The notes: a model not told the origin generated them from the sequence alone. Numbered from the stretch's first letter, positions 26,311 to 34,713 are shown. The stretch is 53,054 nucleotides of DNA from Alphaproteobacteria bacterium (GCA_009908425.1 JAAAPF010000356.1:1-53054); one strand, 5' to 3'. Made by a program: numbers and translations.

Positions 26311-27479
26311 CGACCGGTCGCTTGCCGATCGACACCAGCTATCTGACGCGCCAGCTCCGCCGCCTGCTCACGGTGCCCAGCCCCACCGGCTACACCGACA
26401 CCGTCGTGCGCGAGGTCTGCGACGAACTCGCCCGCCTCGACGTCCCCTTCGAGCTCACCCGGCGCGGCGCCATCCGCGCGGTGACCGAGGGCGTCAGCCG
26501 GCGGCCGGCGCGCGGCATCATCGGCCATCTCGACACCATCGGCTGCCAGGTGAAGGGCCTCAAGCCCAACGGCCGGCTCGAGCTCGCCCCCATCGGCACC
26601 TGGTCGGCGCGCTTCGCCGAGGGCGCGCGCTGCACCGTCTTCTCCGACGCCGGCGGCTATCGCGGCACCATCCTGCCGCTGTTGGCGTCGGGCCACACCT
26701 TCGACGCCCGCATCGACACCCAGCCGTCGAGCTGGGACCACGTCGAGCTCCGGGTCGACGCCTTCGCCCGCCACGACCACGACCTGGAAGCGCTCGGCAT
26801 CGCCGTCGGCGACTTCGTCGCCGTCGACCCCCAGCCCGAGTTCCTCGACAACGGCTTCATCGTCTCGCGCCATCTCGACAACAAGGCGGGGGTGGCGGTG
26901 ATGCTGGCGGCGCTGGAGGCGATGCGGCGCGAGGGCGTGACGCCGCCCGTGGACGTGTTCTGGCTGTTGACGATCACCGAGGAGGTCGGCCACGGCGCCT
27001 CGGCGGTGGTCCCGGCGGAGGTGGCGGCGATGGTCACCATCGACAACGGCACCACCGCGCCCGGCCAGAACAGCTCGGAGTTCGGGGTGACGGTGGCGAT
27101 GGCCGATCAGACCGGGCCGTTCGACTACCACCTCACCCACAAGCTGATCCGGCTCTGCCAGGACGAGGACATCCGCTTTCAGCGCGACATTTTCAGGCAC
27201 TACCGCTCGGACAGCGCCTCGGCGCTCGAGGCCGGGGCCGACGTGCGCACCGCCTTGATCACCTTCGGGGTCGATTCCAGCCACGGCTACGAGCGCATCC
27301 ACATGCACGCGCTGCGCTCGCTCGCCGAACTGATCACCGCCTACGTCGCCAGCTCGATCGAGATCAGCCGCGACGCCCGCGACCTCGCCAGCCTCAAGGG
27401 CTTCACCACCCAGCCGATGGCCGAGGCCGAACAGGACCTCAGCCGCGACACCGAGGTGCCCGAGGTCGAGACCGGCTGA
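26307..27479 (+). CDS. Osmoprotectant NAGGN system M42-family peptidase
   Basis: A 390-aa metallo-aminopeptidase-like protein, third gene of the NAGGN operon, with a TTG start overlapping the ngg stop. Metal ligands of the family are visible as IGHLDTIG, SRHLDNKAG, TITEEVGHGAS, TIDNGT and the C-terminal SHGYERIHMHAL. This protein family is found almost only with asnO and ngg. Its precise step is not established; trimming or recycling of the dipeptide is the likely role. Confidence 0.92.
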   Translation: MTTGRLPIDTSYLTRQLRRLLTVPSPTGYTDTVVREVCDELARLDVPFELTRRGAIRAVTEGVSRRPARGIIGHLDTIGCQVKGLKPNGRLELAPIGTWSARFAEGARCTVFSDAGGYRGTILPLLASGHTFDARIDTQPSSWDHVELRVDAFARHDHDLEALGIAVGDFVAVDPQPEFLDNGFIVSRHLDNKAGVAVMLAALEAMRREGVTPPVDVFWLLTITEEVGHGASAVVPAEVAAMVTIDNGTTAPGQNSSEFGVTVAMADQTGPFDYHLTHKLIRLCQDEDIRFQRDIFRHYRSDSASALEAGADVRTALITFGVDSSHGYERIHMHALRSLAELITAYVASSIEISRDARDLASLKGFTTQPMAEAEQDLSRDTEVPEVETG

Positions 27480-27675
27480 GGCGCGCCGGACCCGGCCGGC
27501 CGATCGAGATGGCGCCGGGCGGGCCGGGGCGCGGGCGACGCGAGGTGTCGGCGGGGCGCGCGACCGCCCCCGGGTCGACCTAAGGCCAAGCGCGGTTCGC
27601 GCCGATTGCACCGCCCGCCCGCATCGCCATCATGGCCGCGCCACGGTCGAGGCCCACGAGGGAGTAACGCGCGCC

Positions 27676-28833
27676 ATGCCGGTGACCCACGCCGAGGCGA
27701 AGCGACGCACCGATGCCCTGCAGTCGCGGCTGCACGCCGCCGGCATCGACATCGCCATCGTCGCCGACGAGAGCTCCATCGCCTATCTCGCCGGGTTCTG
27801 GGGCTACATGAACCTCGAGTTCGGCCGGCTGACCTTTCTGTTGCTGCACTACGGCGAGCCGCCGATCGTCATCACCCCGCGCCTCGAAGTCGAGATGGTC
27901 GAGCGCATGACCTGGATCGACGACGTGCGCCCCTACGACGACGCCGGCCAGCACAGCTGGGACACCGTGCTCGCCGGGGCGGTGGGCATGCGCCCGGGCC
28001 GCATCGGCGCCGAGGTTCAACACATGCCGGCGATGGAGAGCGGCTTTCTGCAGGACCGCTATCGCGGCGTGCCGATCATCGACATCGGCCCCACCATCGC
28101 CGACCTGCGGATGGTGAAGTCGCCGGAGGAGCTCGACATCATGCGCCAGGCCGGCGCGGTCGGGACGGCGATGATGACGGCGGCGGAGGAGTCCATCGCC
28201 GAGGGCGTGCCGGAATACGAGACCGCGCTGGCGCTGATGGCCGCCGGCACCCGCAAGGCCGCGGAGCTGATCACCGCGGAGACGCTGGTCACCCCGCTCA
28301 TCCACGACCTGGTGCTGCTGCAGAGCGGCCCCGAGACCGCCATGCTCCACCGCCGCGCCGGCATGCGCCGCTACCGGCGGGGCGATCCGATCCACATCGG
28401 GCTCGGCGGGGTGCTGACCTTCCGCCACTACCGCCTGGGCATGGACCGCACCTTCTATCTGGGCGAGGTCGACCAGGAGGGCAGCGCGCTCTACGACATC
28501 GCGCTCGCCGCCGAGCAGGCCGCGCTCGCCAAGCTCCGGCCGGGCGCCCACGCCGAGGACGCCTTCCACGCCGCCGCGGCGGTGTTCCGCGAGGCCGGGC
28601 TCGAGCCCACCGACCGCATCGGCCGCGGCATCGGGCTGGCGCCGTTGGAGCCGCCGCAGCTCAAGGCCGGCGACCGCACCCTGATCAAGGCGAACATGAC
28701 CTTCGTGGTGAACACCGGCCTGGGGCTGCCGGGCCGGCTCGGCGGCCGCGTCGGCGACAGCGTGGTGGTGACCGACCGCGGCGTCGAGTACCTCACCGAG
28801 TATCCGCGCGAGCTGCGCGTCCTCGGCGACTGA
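27676..28833 (+). CDS. M24 (creatinase/prolidase-fold) protein lacking metal ligands
   Basis: A 385-aa pita-bread-fold protein with the usual N-terminal domain (to about 150) and M24 domain. Canonical M24 peptidases have two Asp, one His and two Glu metal ligands. Here the corresponding sites read DPIHIGL, LGMDRTF, GRGIGL, FVVNTGL and RVGDSVV, so none of the five is kept. His225 in SGPETAMLHRR sits where creatinase has its catalytic His. A creatinase- or ectoine-hydrolase-like amide or amidine hydrolase is therefore likelier than a peptidase. It overlaps the nitrilase gene by one base, so the two probably act together. The NAGGN operon ends 196 bp upstream. Confidence 0.85.
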   Translation: MPVTHAEAKRRTDALQSRLHAAGIDIAIVADESSIAYLAGFWGYMNLEFGRLTFLLLHYGEPPIVITPRLEVEMVERMTWIDDVRPYDDAGQHSWDTVLAGAVGMRPGRIGAEVQHMPAMESGFLQDRYRGVPIIDIGPTIADLRMVKSPEELDIMRQAGAVGTAMMTAAEESIAEGVPEYETALALMAAGTRKAAELITAETLVTPLIHDLVLLQSGPETAMLHRRAGMRRYRRGDPIHIGLGGVLTFRHYRLGMDRTFYLGEVDQEGSALYDIALAAEQAALAKLRPGAHAEDAFHAAAAVFREAGLEPTDRIGRGIGLAPLEPPQLKAGDRTLIKANMTFVVNTGLGLPGRLGGRVGDSVVVTDRGVEYLTEYPRELRVLGD

Positions 28834-29618
28834 TGCGCCTCGGCGTCCTCCAGGACGCGGCCGAGCGCGCCTTCGACGACCGCCTCGCGCGCCTCGACGC
28901 CGCCCTCGCGGCGCACCGGCCGCTCGACCTCGTCCTCTGCCCCGAGCTCTTCACGACCGGCTACGGCCCCTACGCGCGCGTCGCCGCCCACGACGAGGCG
29001 GCGGCCCGCACCGCCGAGGGCGCACTCGCCGCCCTCGCCCGCCGCCACCGGGTCGCGCTGGTCTACGGCACCGTCGACCACGGCACCGGCGACCACGGCA
29101 CCGGCGGCCGCCGCAACGCCGCGCGGCTGATCGACCGCCACGGCCGGCCGCTGGCGTGCCACGCCAAGCGCGCGCTGCCGCCCTTCGCGGTCGAAACCCT
29201 GTTCGCGCCCGGCACGGCGACCACGGTCGTGGACTGGGAGGGCGTCCGGCTCGGCCTCCTGGTCTGCTTCGACGTCGAGTTCCCCGAGAACGTCCGCGCC
29301 GCCGCCCGCGCCGGCGCCGAGCTGATCCTGGTGCCCACCGCGCTTTGGGACCGGGTGCCGATCGTGGCGCGCAAGGTGGTGCCGGTGCGGGCCTACGAGA
29401 ACGGCGTGTTCGTCGCCTACGCCAACTATTGCGGCGCCCACGCCGGCGAGACCTATCTGGGCGAGAGCGTCGTCTGCGCGCCCGACGGCCGCGACCTCGC
29501 CCGCGCCGCCGACACGCCGACGCTCCTCACCGCCACCCTCGACCGCGACGAGATCGCCCGCGCCCGGCAATTTCTGCCGTTCCTGGAGCTGGCGACCACC
29601 ACCGCCGCGGCGCCGTAG
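28833..29618 (+). CDS. Nitrilase-superfamily carbon-nitrogen hydrolase
   Basis: A 261-aa amidase of the nitrilase fold. The catalytic triad is Glu38 (CPELF), Lys112 (CHAKRALPP) and Cys145 (LLVCFDVEFPE). The ATG overlaps the TGA of the preceding gene (28831-28835). Pairing with a creatinase-like hydrolase suggests successive amide hydrolysis of a nitrogen-rich metabolite. A 15-bp tandem duplication lies within residues 82-91. The substrate cannot be assigned from sequence alone. Confidence 0.88.
   Translation: MRLGVLQDAAERAFDDRLARLDAALAAHRPLDLVLCPELFTTGYGPYARVAAHDEAAARTAEGALAALARRHRVALVYGTVDHGTGDHGTGGRRNAARLIDRHGRPLACHAKRALPPFAVETLFAPGTATTVVDWEGVRLGLLVCFDVEFPENVRAAARAGAELILVPTALWDRVPIVARKVVPVRAYENGVFVAYANYCGAHAGETYLGESVVCAPDGRDLARAADTPTLLTATLDRDEIARARQFLPFLELATTTAAAP
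29076..29105 (+). repeat. 15-bp tandem duplication inside the nitrilase gene
   Basis: The unit GACCACGGCACCGGC occurs twice back to back (29076-29090 and 29091-29105), encoding the repeated DHGTG peptide in a surface loop between the Glu and Lys catalytic segments. The length is a multiple of three, so the frame is kept. Confidence 0.8.
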
Positions 29619-29619
29619 G

Positions 29620-29642
29620 CCCGCGGCGCGGTCGGCCGCGGG
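29620..29642 (+). terminator. Hairpin just after the nitrilase gene, likely terminator
   Basis: CCCGCGGC and GCCGCGGG form a perfect 8-bp stem with a 7-nt loop, starting two bases after the TAG stop. There is no T-run, so termination may be factor-assisted or the structure may protect the 3' end. Confidence 0.4.
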
Positions 29643-29896
29643 AGCCGACGGCCGAGGTCGGCACGAAAGAGCAATAACACTTCGCGCTGGGCGCGGCAGC
29701 TCGCGACGGCGAGCGGACGAAGCCGTCGACCGAGCCTACGCTTCAAGATTTCTAAAACGGGACGAAACGACTATCCGCCACGACGACCTTCTCAAACCGT
29801 CGAAAGCGCATGAAGCGGTCTTTATCTTCGTCTTTAGTGTTACGCACACCCGTCGTCCCAGCGATTAGCTCTTAAACTGAAATACAGTCGCGCACC

Positions 29897-29926
29897 TTGA
29901 CGCGGCTTCGGCACCGTCGCTACGAT
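29897..29926 (+). promoter_or_regulatory. Sigma70-like promoter candidate
   Basis: TTGACG (29897-29902) and TACGAT (29921-29926) are separated by 18 bp, close to the -35/-10 consensus. It would transcribe the short reading frame at 29999 and the lipoprotein gene at 30171. The match is by eye only. Confidence 0.3.
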
Positions 29927-29998
29927 CGTACGGACAAACCATTCCGTCGTTGCCGCATAATCATTTTTTGGTAGGGCGTATTGCTTGAAGGATATCAA

Positions 29999-30100
29999 AT
30001 GAAAGATGTTGGATACTGCACCCCATCAAGCCGATGCTCACGACCGAAGCCCCGTCCGCGGACCAACTCGCCATTGCCTGTCCCATGCCGCACGAATTGA
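29999..30100 (+). CDS. Possible 33-aa small protein or leader peptide
   Basis: An ATG at 29999 follows GAAGGA with 6 bp spacing, a better site than most genes here. It encodes 33 residues starting MKDVGYCTPSSRCSRPKP, with several Cys and Pro and no membrane segment. It lies between the promoter candidate and the lipoprotein gene. There is no homology evidence, so it may be chance. Confidence 0.2.
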   Translation: MKDVGYCTPSSRCSRPKPRPRTNSPLPVPCRTN

Positions 30101-30170
30101 CCGGTGGCACGCCGTTCGCTAATTTAATATAAATTTTTGGTTGCTTTTTAGGCACACGAAGGGCTGCGGG

Positions 30171-30761
30171 ATGGCGGGTGTGTCCTTTCGGGTTGCGGTG
30201 ATGGCCGGTTGTCTGACCGTCGCCGGGTGTGAAACCACTGGCTCGAGTCAGACTGCCGGCCAGTTGGGTGGTGGCGCGCTGGGGGGCGCTATCGGCGGTT
30301 TCCTCGGAAATGAAATCGGCGGTACCGCGGGCGCCATCATCGGCGCTGTCGCCGGCGTCGCGGTTGGCGGGCTCGTCGGCGGCGAAATCGGGCGCCGCCT
30401 GGACGAAGCTGACCGCGAGCGCGCCTCGGCCGCCACGCAACAGGCCCTTGAGCGGACCGAAGTACGAGTTGTTGAAGCGCCGGCGCCGCGACCGACGACC
30501 GCCGGGTCGAGCCAGGTCGACGCGCCGGTCAAGCCTCCCCAACGGCGCCACGTGGAAGTGGTGTCCGCGCCCCGCGAGTCGTGGAACAGCGACGAGAATG
30601 CGGACGTATCCGGTAGCGCGACGGTCATCGGCGCCGACATCGACGATGATGGCCGCCAGTGTCGGACGGTGCGCGAGGTCGCCTACATTGGCGGAGAGGA
30701 ACTGAAGCAAGAGGTCGAGTACTGTCGGGTCGCTGACGGCGGCTGGGTCAAGACGGCATGA
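30171..30761 (+). CDS. Glycine-zipper outer-membrane lipoprotein (17-kDa-antigen-like)
   Basis: A 196-aa predicted lipoprotein. The signal peptide ends in a lipobox with acceptor Cys20 (LTVAGC). Residues about 33-70 are a glycine zipper (GGGALGGAIGGFLGNEIGG, then AGAIIGAVAGVAVGGLVGGE), a membrane-inserting hairpin found in 17-kDa surface antigens and related stress lipoproteins. The C-terminal part (about 130-196) is a small folded domain with two Cys (CRTVREVAYIGGEELKQEV). The ATG at 30171 is preferred over a TTG at 30141 because it gives a proper signal peptide. It is the first gene of an accessory run and its stop overlaps the upstream possible start of the next gene. Confidence 0.85.
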   Translation: MAGVSFRVAVMAGCLTVAGCETTGSSQTAGQLGGGALGGAIGGFLGNEIGGTAGAIIGAVAGVAVGGLVGGEIGRRLDEADRERASAATQQALERTEVRVVEAPAPRPTTAGSSQVDAPVKPPQRRHVEVVSAPRESWNSDENADVSGSATVIGADIDDDGRQCRTVREVAYIGGEELKQEVEYCRVADGGWVKTA

Positions 30762-30805
30762 GATGCGTGGCGTGCCCCGGTGGTGAGGGTCGTTCACGAC
30801 GCGCC

Positions 30806-31504
30806 ATGAGCTCGGGCGCTCTGGTCGTAGCGGCGGCGGCGCTGGTGTTTGGTCATACGAGCCTTGCGGCGTTCGCGCGGGAAGATTGTCCGCATGCGAC
30901 CAGCGGCGCCTTCAACGCGCCCATGACATTCCAACTCGATGACCCCGACGCACGTCCCCGCATGCTCCTGGCGGTGGGCTCGATCGAGGCGGACACGGTC
31001 GAGTCGTTGCGGGCCACACTCCGGGCGGAGGGCCGCGTGGACGAAGTGTGGTTCCATTCACCGGGTGGCGACGCCCAGGCCGGCCTCAGGCTCGGACAAC
31101 TCATCCGCGACCACGGCTTGCTGACGCGGGTGCCGACCGGCGCCACCTGCTTCAGCGCCTGTTCCTACGCGTTCCTCGGCGGCGTGCTGCGCGCGGTCGA
31201 CGCCGGCGCGTGCTACGGTGTCCACATGTTCACCAGCATCACCGAGTTCGGGGTCATGCACCTTGTCCGCTCGATACTCTCGGAGGGTGACACGGTCGAC
31301 ATCGCCACGCTCGAGCGGTTGGAGAAGGAACTCAAGGATTTCGAGCAGCGGATCGCGCGAACGGCCCGCGCCCGTGCCGACTACCTGCGCCGGATGTCGG
31401 TCTCACTCCGCCTGATGATACCGGCGTTCGAAACCGAAAGCGGCGACGAGTACTGGCTGTCACGCGAGGAACTCGCCGACTATAATGTGGCAAACATCGA
31501 GTGA
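30806..31504 (+). CDS. Periplasmic ClpP-like serine-protease-fold protein (COG3904 type)
   Basis: A 232-aa exported protein with a signal peptide to about residue 24. It carries the ClpP/SppA-fold marks SPGGDAQAGLRLG (oxyanion region), CFSACSYAFLGG with predicted nucleophile Ser117, and YGVHMF with predicted His140. These periplasmic ClpP-like proteins are widespread in alphaproteobacteria and uncharacterised. An in-frame ATG at 30758 overlaps the lipoprotein stop (ATGA) and would add 16 residues, MRCVACPGGEGRSRRA, so coupled translation is possible. The nearby lipoprotein suggests action at the envelope. Confidence 0.78.
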   Translation: MSSGALVVAAAALVFGHTSLAAFAREDCPHATSGAFNAPMTFQLDDPDARPRMLLAVGSIEADTVESLRATLRAEGRVDEVWFHSPGGDAQAGLRLGQLIRDHGLLTRVPTGATCFSACSYAFLGGVLRAVDAGACYGVHMFTSITEFGVMHLVRSILSEGDTVDIATLERLEKELKDFEQRIARTARARADYLRRMSVSLRLMIPAFETESGDEYWLSREELADYNVANIE

Positions 31505-31529
31505 AGTTTACGCATAAGGAGCTCTCAAA

Positions 31530-31790
31530 ATGCCATTTTCGCTCAATGATCTGCAGGACAACGATTGGATATTTATCGCGGCCACTTCCCTTGGGACATT
31601 GGTTCTCGCGATCACCGCAGTCGCGACGTACCGCTTGCAACGGCGACTAGCGGCGCGTCACAAGAGCGAAACTCCGTCCAAAGATAGGCGCACGCCGTCT
31701 AACATTGTAGGCGTACATGCAGGTGAAGACGTGAACATTGGCGGCTCCGCGAAGGTCAACATTACGAGCGTGCAGCATCGCGACACATGA
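31530..31790 (+). CDS. Small single-pass membrane protein with beta-type motif
   Basis: An 86-aa protein with one transmembrane helix (about 14-36), a basic linker and a C-terminal motif VGVHAGEDVNIGGSAKVNITS (residues 60-80, given here with its repeating V/I-x-x pattern). AAGGAG lies before the ATG. Its TGA overlaps the ATG of the TPR gene (31787-31790), and that protein's N-terminus carries the same motif. The likely topology puts the motif in the cytoplasm, as a docking site. I do not recognise the family. Confidence 0.72.
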   Translation: MPFSLNDLQDNDWIFIAATSLGTLVLAITAVATYRLQRRLAARHKSETPSKDRRTPSNIVGVHAGEDVNIGGSAKVNITSVQHRDT

Positions 31791-33601
31791 ACCCGTTTCG
31801 CCGCTCGATTCGAGCTGACGTTGGCGTAGCCGCAGGTGGTGACCTCAACCTCAGCGGCGACGCCAGCGTATGTGTCAACAGTTTCAGCATCGAACAGCTC
31901 ACGCTCGTTCTTGAGGGCCGCGACCAGAAAGGCATCGATCCGGAAACGCTTGCGCGCATCATCGAAAATCGAGCAACATCCGAGGATCATGAACAGGTTG
32001 CGCGGCAACTTGACGACCAAGCGGATCTTGAACGCGGGCTGGCGCGATTGGCGGTGCAGGCGGAACGGCGGGACACGGTCCTTGAGGCGTGGCCGCCGTT
32101 AGCCGCCAAGTTGCCCGATACGCTGATCGAACAGGCTGCAGCTGGCCAGAGGGCGTTGGTCGAGGCTCGCTTCGTTCAGGCTGAAATGATTGTTACGGAG
32201 TCGCTCGTCGACGCGCTTCGCCAGAGCGATGAGTCGGCGGACCGCGCGCTGGAAGCCAGATGGCTCGAACTTGCTGGGGAGATCTGCCGAGCGGATTTTC
32301 GCTATCGCTCGGCGGCGGAGCGGTTTGCCAGGGCCGCCGAGCGTCTGCCGGATCCGGAGCGCGCGCGTCGGCCGGCCCTGCGGTGGCGCGAAGCGCGCGC
32401 GTGGCTCGACTCCGCTTGGGAGTTCGGGGACGTCGATGCCGCCGAACGGGCGCGCGAGCGCCTTCAGGTGCTCGCTGCTTACGACGGCCGTCAACTACCG
32501 ACCCGCGATCGCCTCCGAATCGAGTTAGAACTCGGCGAGGCGTATTTGCGCCTGGCGAGGCTACGCGGTGAACCCCCCGCTCTGGAGGAGGCGCGGGTCA
32601 TTCTCGCCCACGTCGTCGAGAACGCCAAGCAGGCGCAAGGCGAGACGCTGCTCAAGATCGACGCGGAGGCGTATCTCGGTCTGGCGCTCCATTGGCTCGG
32701 TGAGTGGACGGCGGACGCAGGCGCCTCGCGCAATGCCGTTGCAAAGTTCAAAGCGGCGCGCGACACCTTGGCCACCTTCTCATCGGACGCCATCGAACAT
32801 GCCAGTCGCCGACGTGTGCGCTCGACGCTAAACCATCAACTGGGACTGGCGCTGACACGCCTCGGCGAGCGTGAGGACGGCGACGCGGGCGTGGCGCTGC
32901 TGGACGAGGCCATCACCACGCTGGATTGCGCGATCGCCGACCGCGAGGAAGGCGACGACGACGACGAGATCCGGGACCATCGCGGCTGGGCGGAGAGCCG
33001 CAACGCCCGTCTCGTCGCAGTGATGTCGAAGGCCGAGCGAGTGGGCGACACGGGGCTCCTTTGGCAGGCTTCTGCCGAGGCGGAGGAGGTACTGAAACAT
33101 CGCCCGCGTAAGCGTGTGCCTCTGCAGTGGGCGGCGACGGAGGCGAACCGCGGCAATGCACTTGCGGCGCTCGCGCGGCAAACCGGTAAACGGCAGCGAT
33201 GGCGCGACGCGGTCGCAGCGTATCGCGCGGCGCTGGAATGCTTCGAGCGCGACAAGACTCCCTTCGATTGGGCCACGACATCAGGAAACTTAGGGATTGC
33301 GCTTCTTCACATCGCGAAGAACGCGGGGAACTTGGTCGACGCGGAGCGCATATTAGCCGAGGCAAGTGCCGTGCTCTCGACGGAGCGCGCGCCGATCCAG
33401 TACGGCATCATCCTCAACACGCTGGGTGGATGTCGAGCCATGCTCGCCGACACCCGCGGCGACCGCGCGGCGATGGAAGACGCCCGCGCCACATTCGAGC
33501 AGGCGGCCGCCACCTTCAGCGCGGCGGGCGCCGATACGTACCGGCGCCAAGCCGAGGCCAATATTGAGGAGGCGGGCCAGAGCTTGGCGGCGATGGCATG
33601 A
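31787..33601 (+). CDS. TPR-rich protein with N-terminal beta-type motif
   Basis: A 604-aa cytoplasmic protein. Residues 12-32 (VGVAAGGDLNLSGDASVCV, then NS) match the C-terminal motif of the preceding small membrane protein. The rest is helical, with tetratricopeptide-like repeats from about 150 to 600 (RSAAERFARAAERLPDPE, YLRLARLRGEPPALEEARVI, WRDAVAAYRAALECFERDKT, NLGIALLHIAKNAGNLVDAE). TPR arrays of this type often carry companion-protein or nucleotide-sensor functions in conflict systems, but no catalytic domain is present. It is translationally coupled to the membrane protein, so the two probably form a complex. Confidence 0.8.
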   Translation: MNPFRRSIRADVGVAAGGDLNLSGDASVCVNSFSIEQLTLVLEGRDQKGIDPETLARIIENRATSEDHEQVARQLDDQADLERGLARLAVQAERRDTVLEAWPPLAAKLPDTLIEQAAAGQRALVEARFVQAEMIVTESLVDALRQSDESADRALEARWLELAGEICRADFRYRSAAERFARAAERLPDPERARRPALRWREARAWLDSAWEFGDVDAAERARERLQVLAAYDGRQLPTRDRLRIELELGEAYLRLARLRGEPPALEEARVILAHVVENAKQAQGETLLKIDAEAYLGLALHWLGEWTADAGASRNAVAKFKAARDTLATFSSDAIEHASRRRVRSTLNHQLGLALTRLGEREDGDAGVALLDEAITTLDCAIADREEGDDDDEIRDHRGWAESRNARLVAVMSKAERVGDTGLLWQASAEAEEVLKHRPRKRVPLQWAATEANRGNALAALARQTGKRQRWRDAVAAYRAALECFERDKTPFDWATTSGNLGIALLHIAKNAGNLVDAERILAEASAVLSTERAPIQYGIILNTLGGCRAMLADTRGDRAAMEDARATFEQAAATFSAAGADTYRRQAEANIEEAGQSLAAMA

Positions 33602-33648
33602 GTCGCCACCATGAAGTTGCCCGGTCCTCGCGCGCTCCGGTCAGGTGA

Positions 33649-34713
33649 TCAGTTGAACTGTGCCCAAAATGCCGAAAGGTGCGCATCGAGTATTTCGTCG
33701 TATGCATCTTCCGTCTTCAACGCCCGCAGCCCCTGATTGAACCGGTAAAGCATAACTGTGGCTCTGGGATGGGTCTTTGGCACGAGCACGTGCAACGTTT
33801 GAATGGAAATAGCGCGCTGCCGCTCGATAATCTGATCACTGATGCCCAAATCCTGGATTTGTTGCCGTCCCGTAAAGTTGTTGACGGTCACTCCATCCAC
33901 CTCGCCGTCGACGAGCCTGTCGAAGCAATCCGCGACCGTCGGAGGCTGGACTAATGTAATCTTGTCGGCACTCAGCCAGCGTCGTTCGGGAGCATCGAGA
34001 TCAAATGTATAATAACCGGCCGGCCGGCAAAGTCGCGTACCCTCAAGGTCCGAGTCGACGTCGAATGGGATGGGATCCGTGGACGAGACGTAAAGCATCA
34101 CGAGCATTTCGAATAATGGATCAGAAAATAAAAAATTCTCGCAACGAAACTTTCCGTCTTTCGATAAAGCACGGAAGTTATCACAATCGGGCTTGAGCCA
34201 CGGAAAGCCCATGTCGAAGGAGCGGTTCACGAGGAGCGGATCGAGATGGGCGGACCAGTCATTGATCCAGGTGATTTTTTGGCTCGCCCCCGCGCCGCCG
34301 AGCTCGAAGGCGGATTCCACGATTTCGGTCATCAACCCGCCCGCCCGCAGGCTTTGGTCGGTAAACGGTTTGTAGTCGCCGGCTGTCAGCAGGTCGATGT
34401 CACCCGTGGTCGCCGGCTCGTAGGGGACGAATTCGGCGTCCGGCACCAAGCAGGGAATCCGGATTCTGGTCCCTGGTGTGATCGTCGATGGCTCTCCGCC
34501 AAATTTTTCTTGATTGCCGTAAAAAATCAGCGACCACTTCGAGGCGTCTTTATAGGCTTCTTGCGCAATGCCTGATAGCGTCTGGCCTGGCTTGATCTCA
34601 TACGGCTCGCCGCAGGGTGGGGTCTGCGCGGCAGCACTGCTACCGACCGCGATGACTAAAATCATTGAAGCGATGAGGAAAAGCAGATCACAATGAGACC
34701 GAATTTGACGCAT
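33649..34713 (-). CDS. LysM domain fused to a family-3-like periplasmic solute-binding domain
   Basis: A 354-aa exported protein. A signal peptide (to about 29, SSAAAQ) is followed by a LysM module at about 38-88 (YEIKPGQTLSGIAQEAY, ITPGTRIRIPC). From about 104 a periplasmic binding-protein fold begins (IDLLTAGDYKPFTDQSLRAG). The LysM part would tether the receptor to peptidoglycan. No cognate ABC permease lies nearby, so it may be a sensor or binding partner rather than a transporter component. The ATG at 34713 is chosen for its GGAGGA site; an ATG at 34740 is possible. It is convergent with the TPR gene. Confidence 0.85.
   Translation of the reverse strand: MRQIRSHCDLLFLIASMILVIAVGSSAAAQTPPCGEPYEIKPGQTLSGIAQEAYKDASKWSLIFYGNQEKFGGEPSTITPGTRIRIPCLVPDAEFVPYEPATTGDIDLLTAGDYKPFTDQSLRAGGLMTEIVESAFELGGAGASQKITWINDWSAHLDPLLVNRSFDMGFPWLKPDCDNFRALSKDGKFRCENFLFSDPLFEMLVMLYVSSTDPIPFDVDSDLEGTRLCRPAGYYTFDLDAPERRWLSADKITLVQPPTVADCFDRLVDGEVDGVTVNNFTGRQQIQDLGISDQIIERQRAISIQTLHVLVPKTHPRATVMLYRFNQGLRALKTEDAYDEILDAHLSAFWAQFN

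Larger units (their letters stand above)
29619..30170 (+). other. AT-richer spacer at the left edge of the accessory island
   Basis: This 552-bp gap changes composition sharply: from about 29745 to 30150 A/T runs appear (ATTTCTAAAACGGG, TCATTTTTTGG, TTAATATAAATTTTTGG), unlike the flanking genes. It holds a sigma70-like promoter candidate and one very short reading frame, both listed separately. No recombinase, tRNA or attachment repeat could be recognised. Confidence 0.5.

Noticed and set aside
29961-30797. Minus-strand frame of 278 codons across the spacer and the lipoprotein gene
   Set aside because: Opposes a lipoprotein with lipobox and glycine zipper; its own sequence shows no domain.
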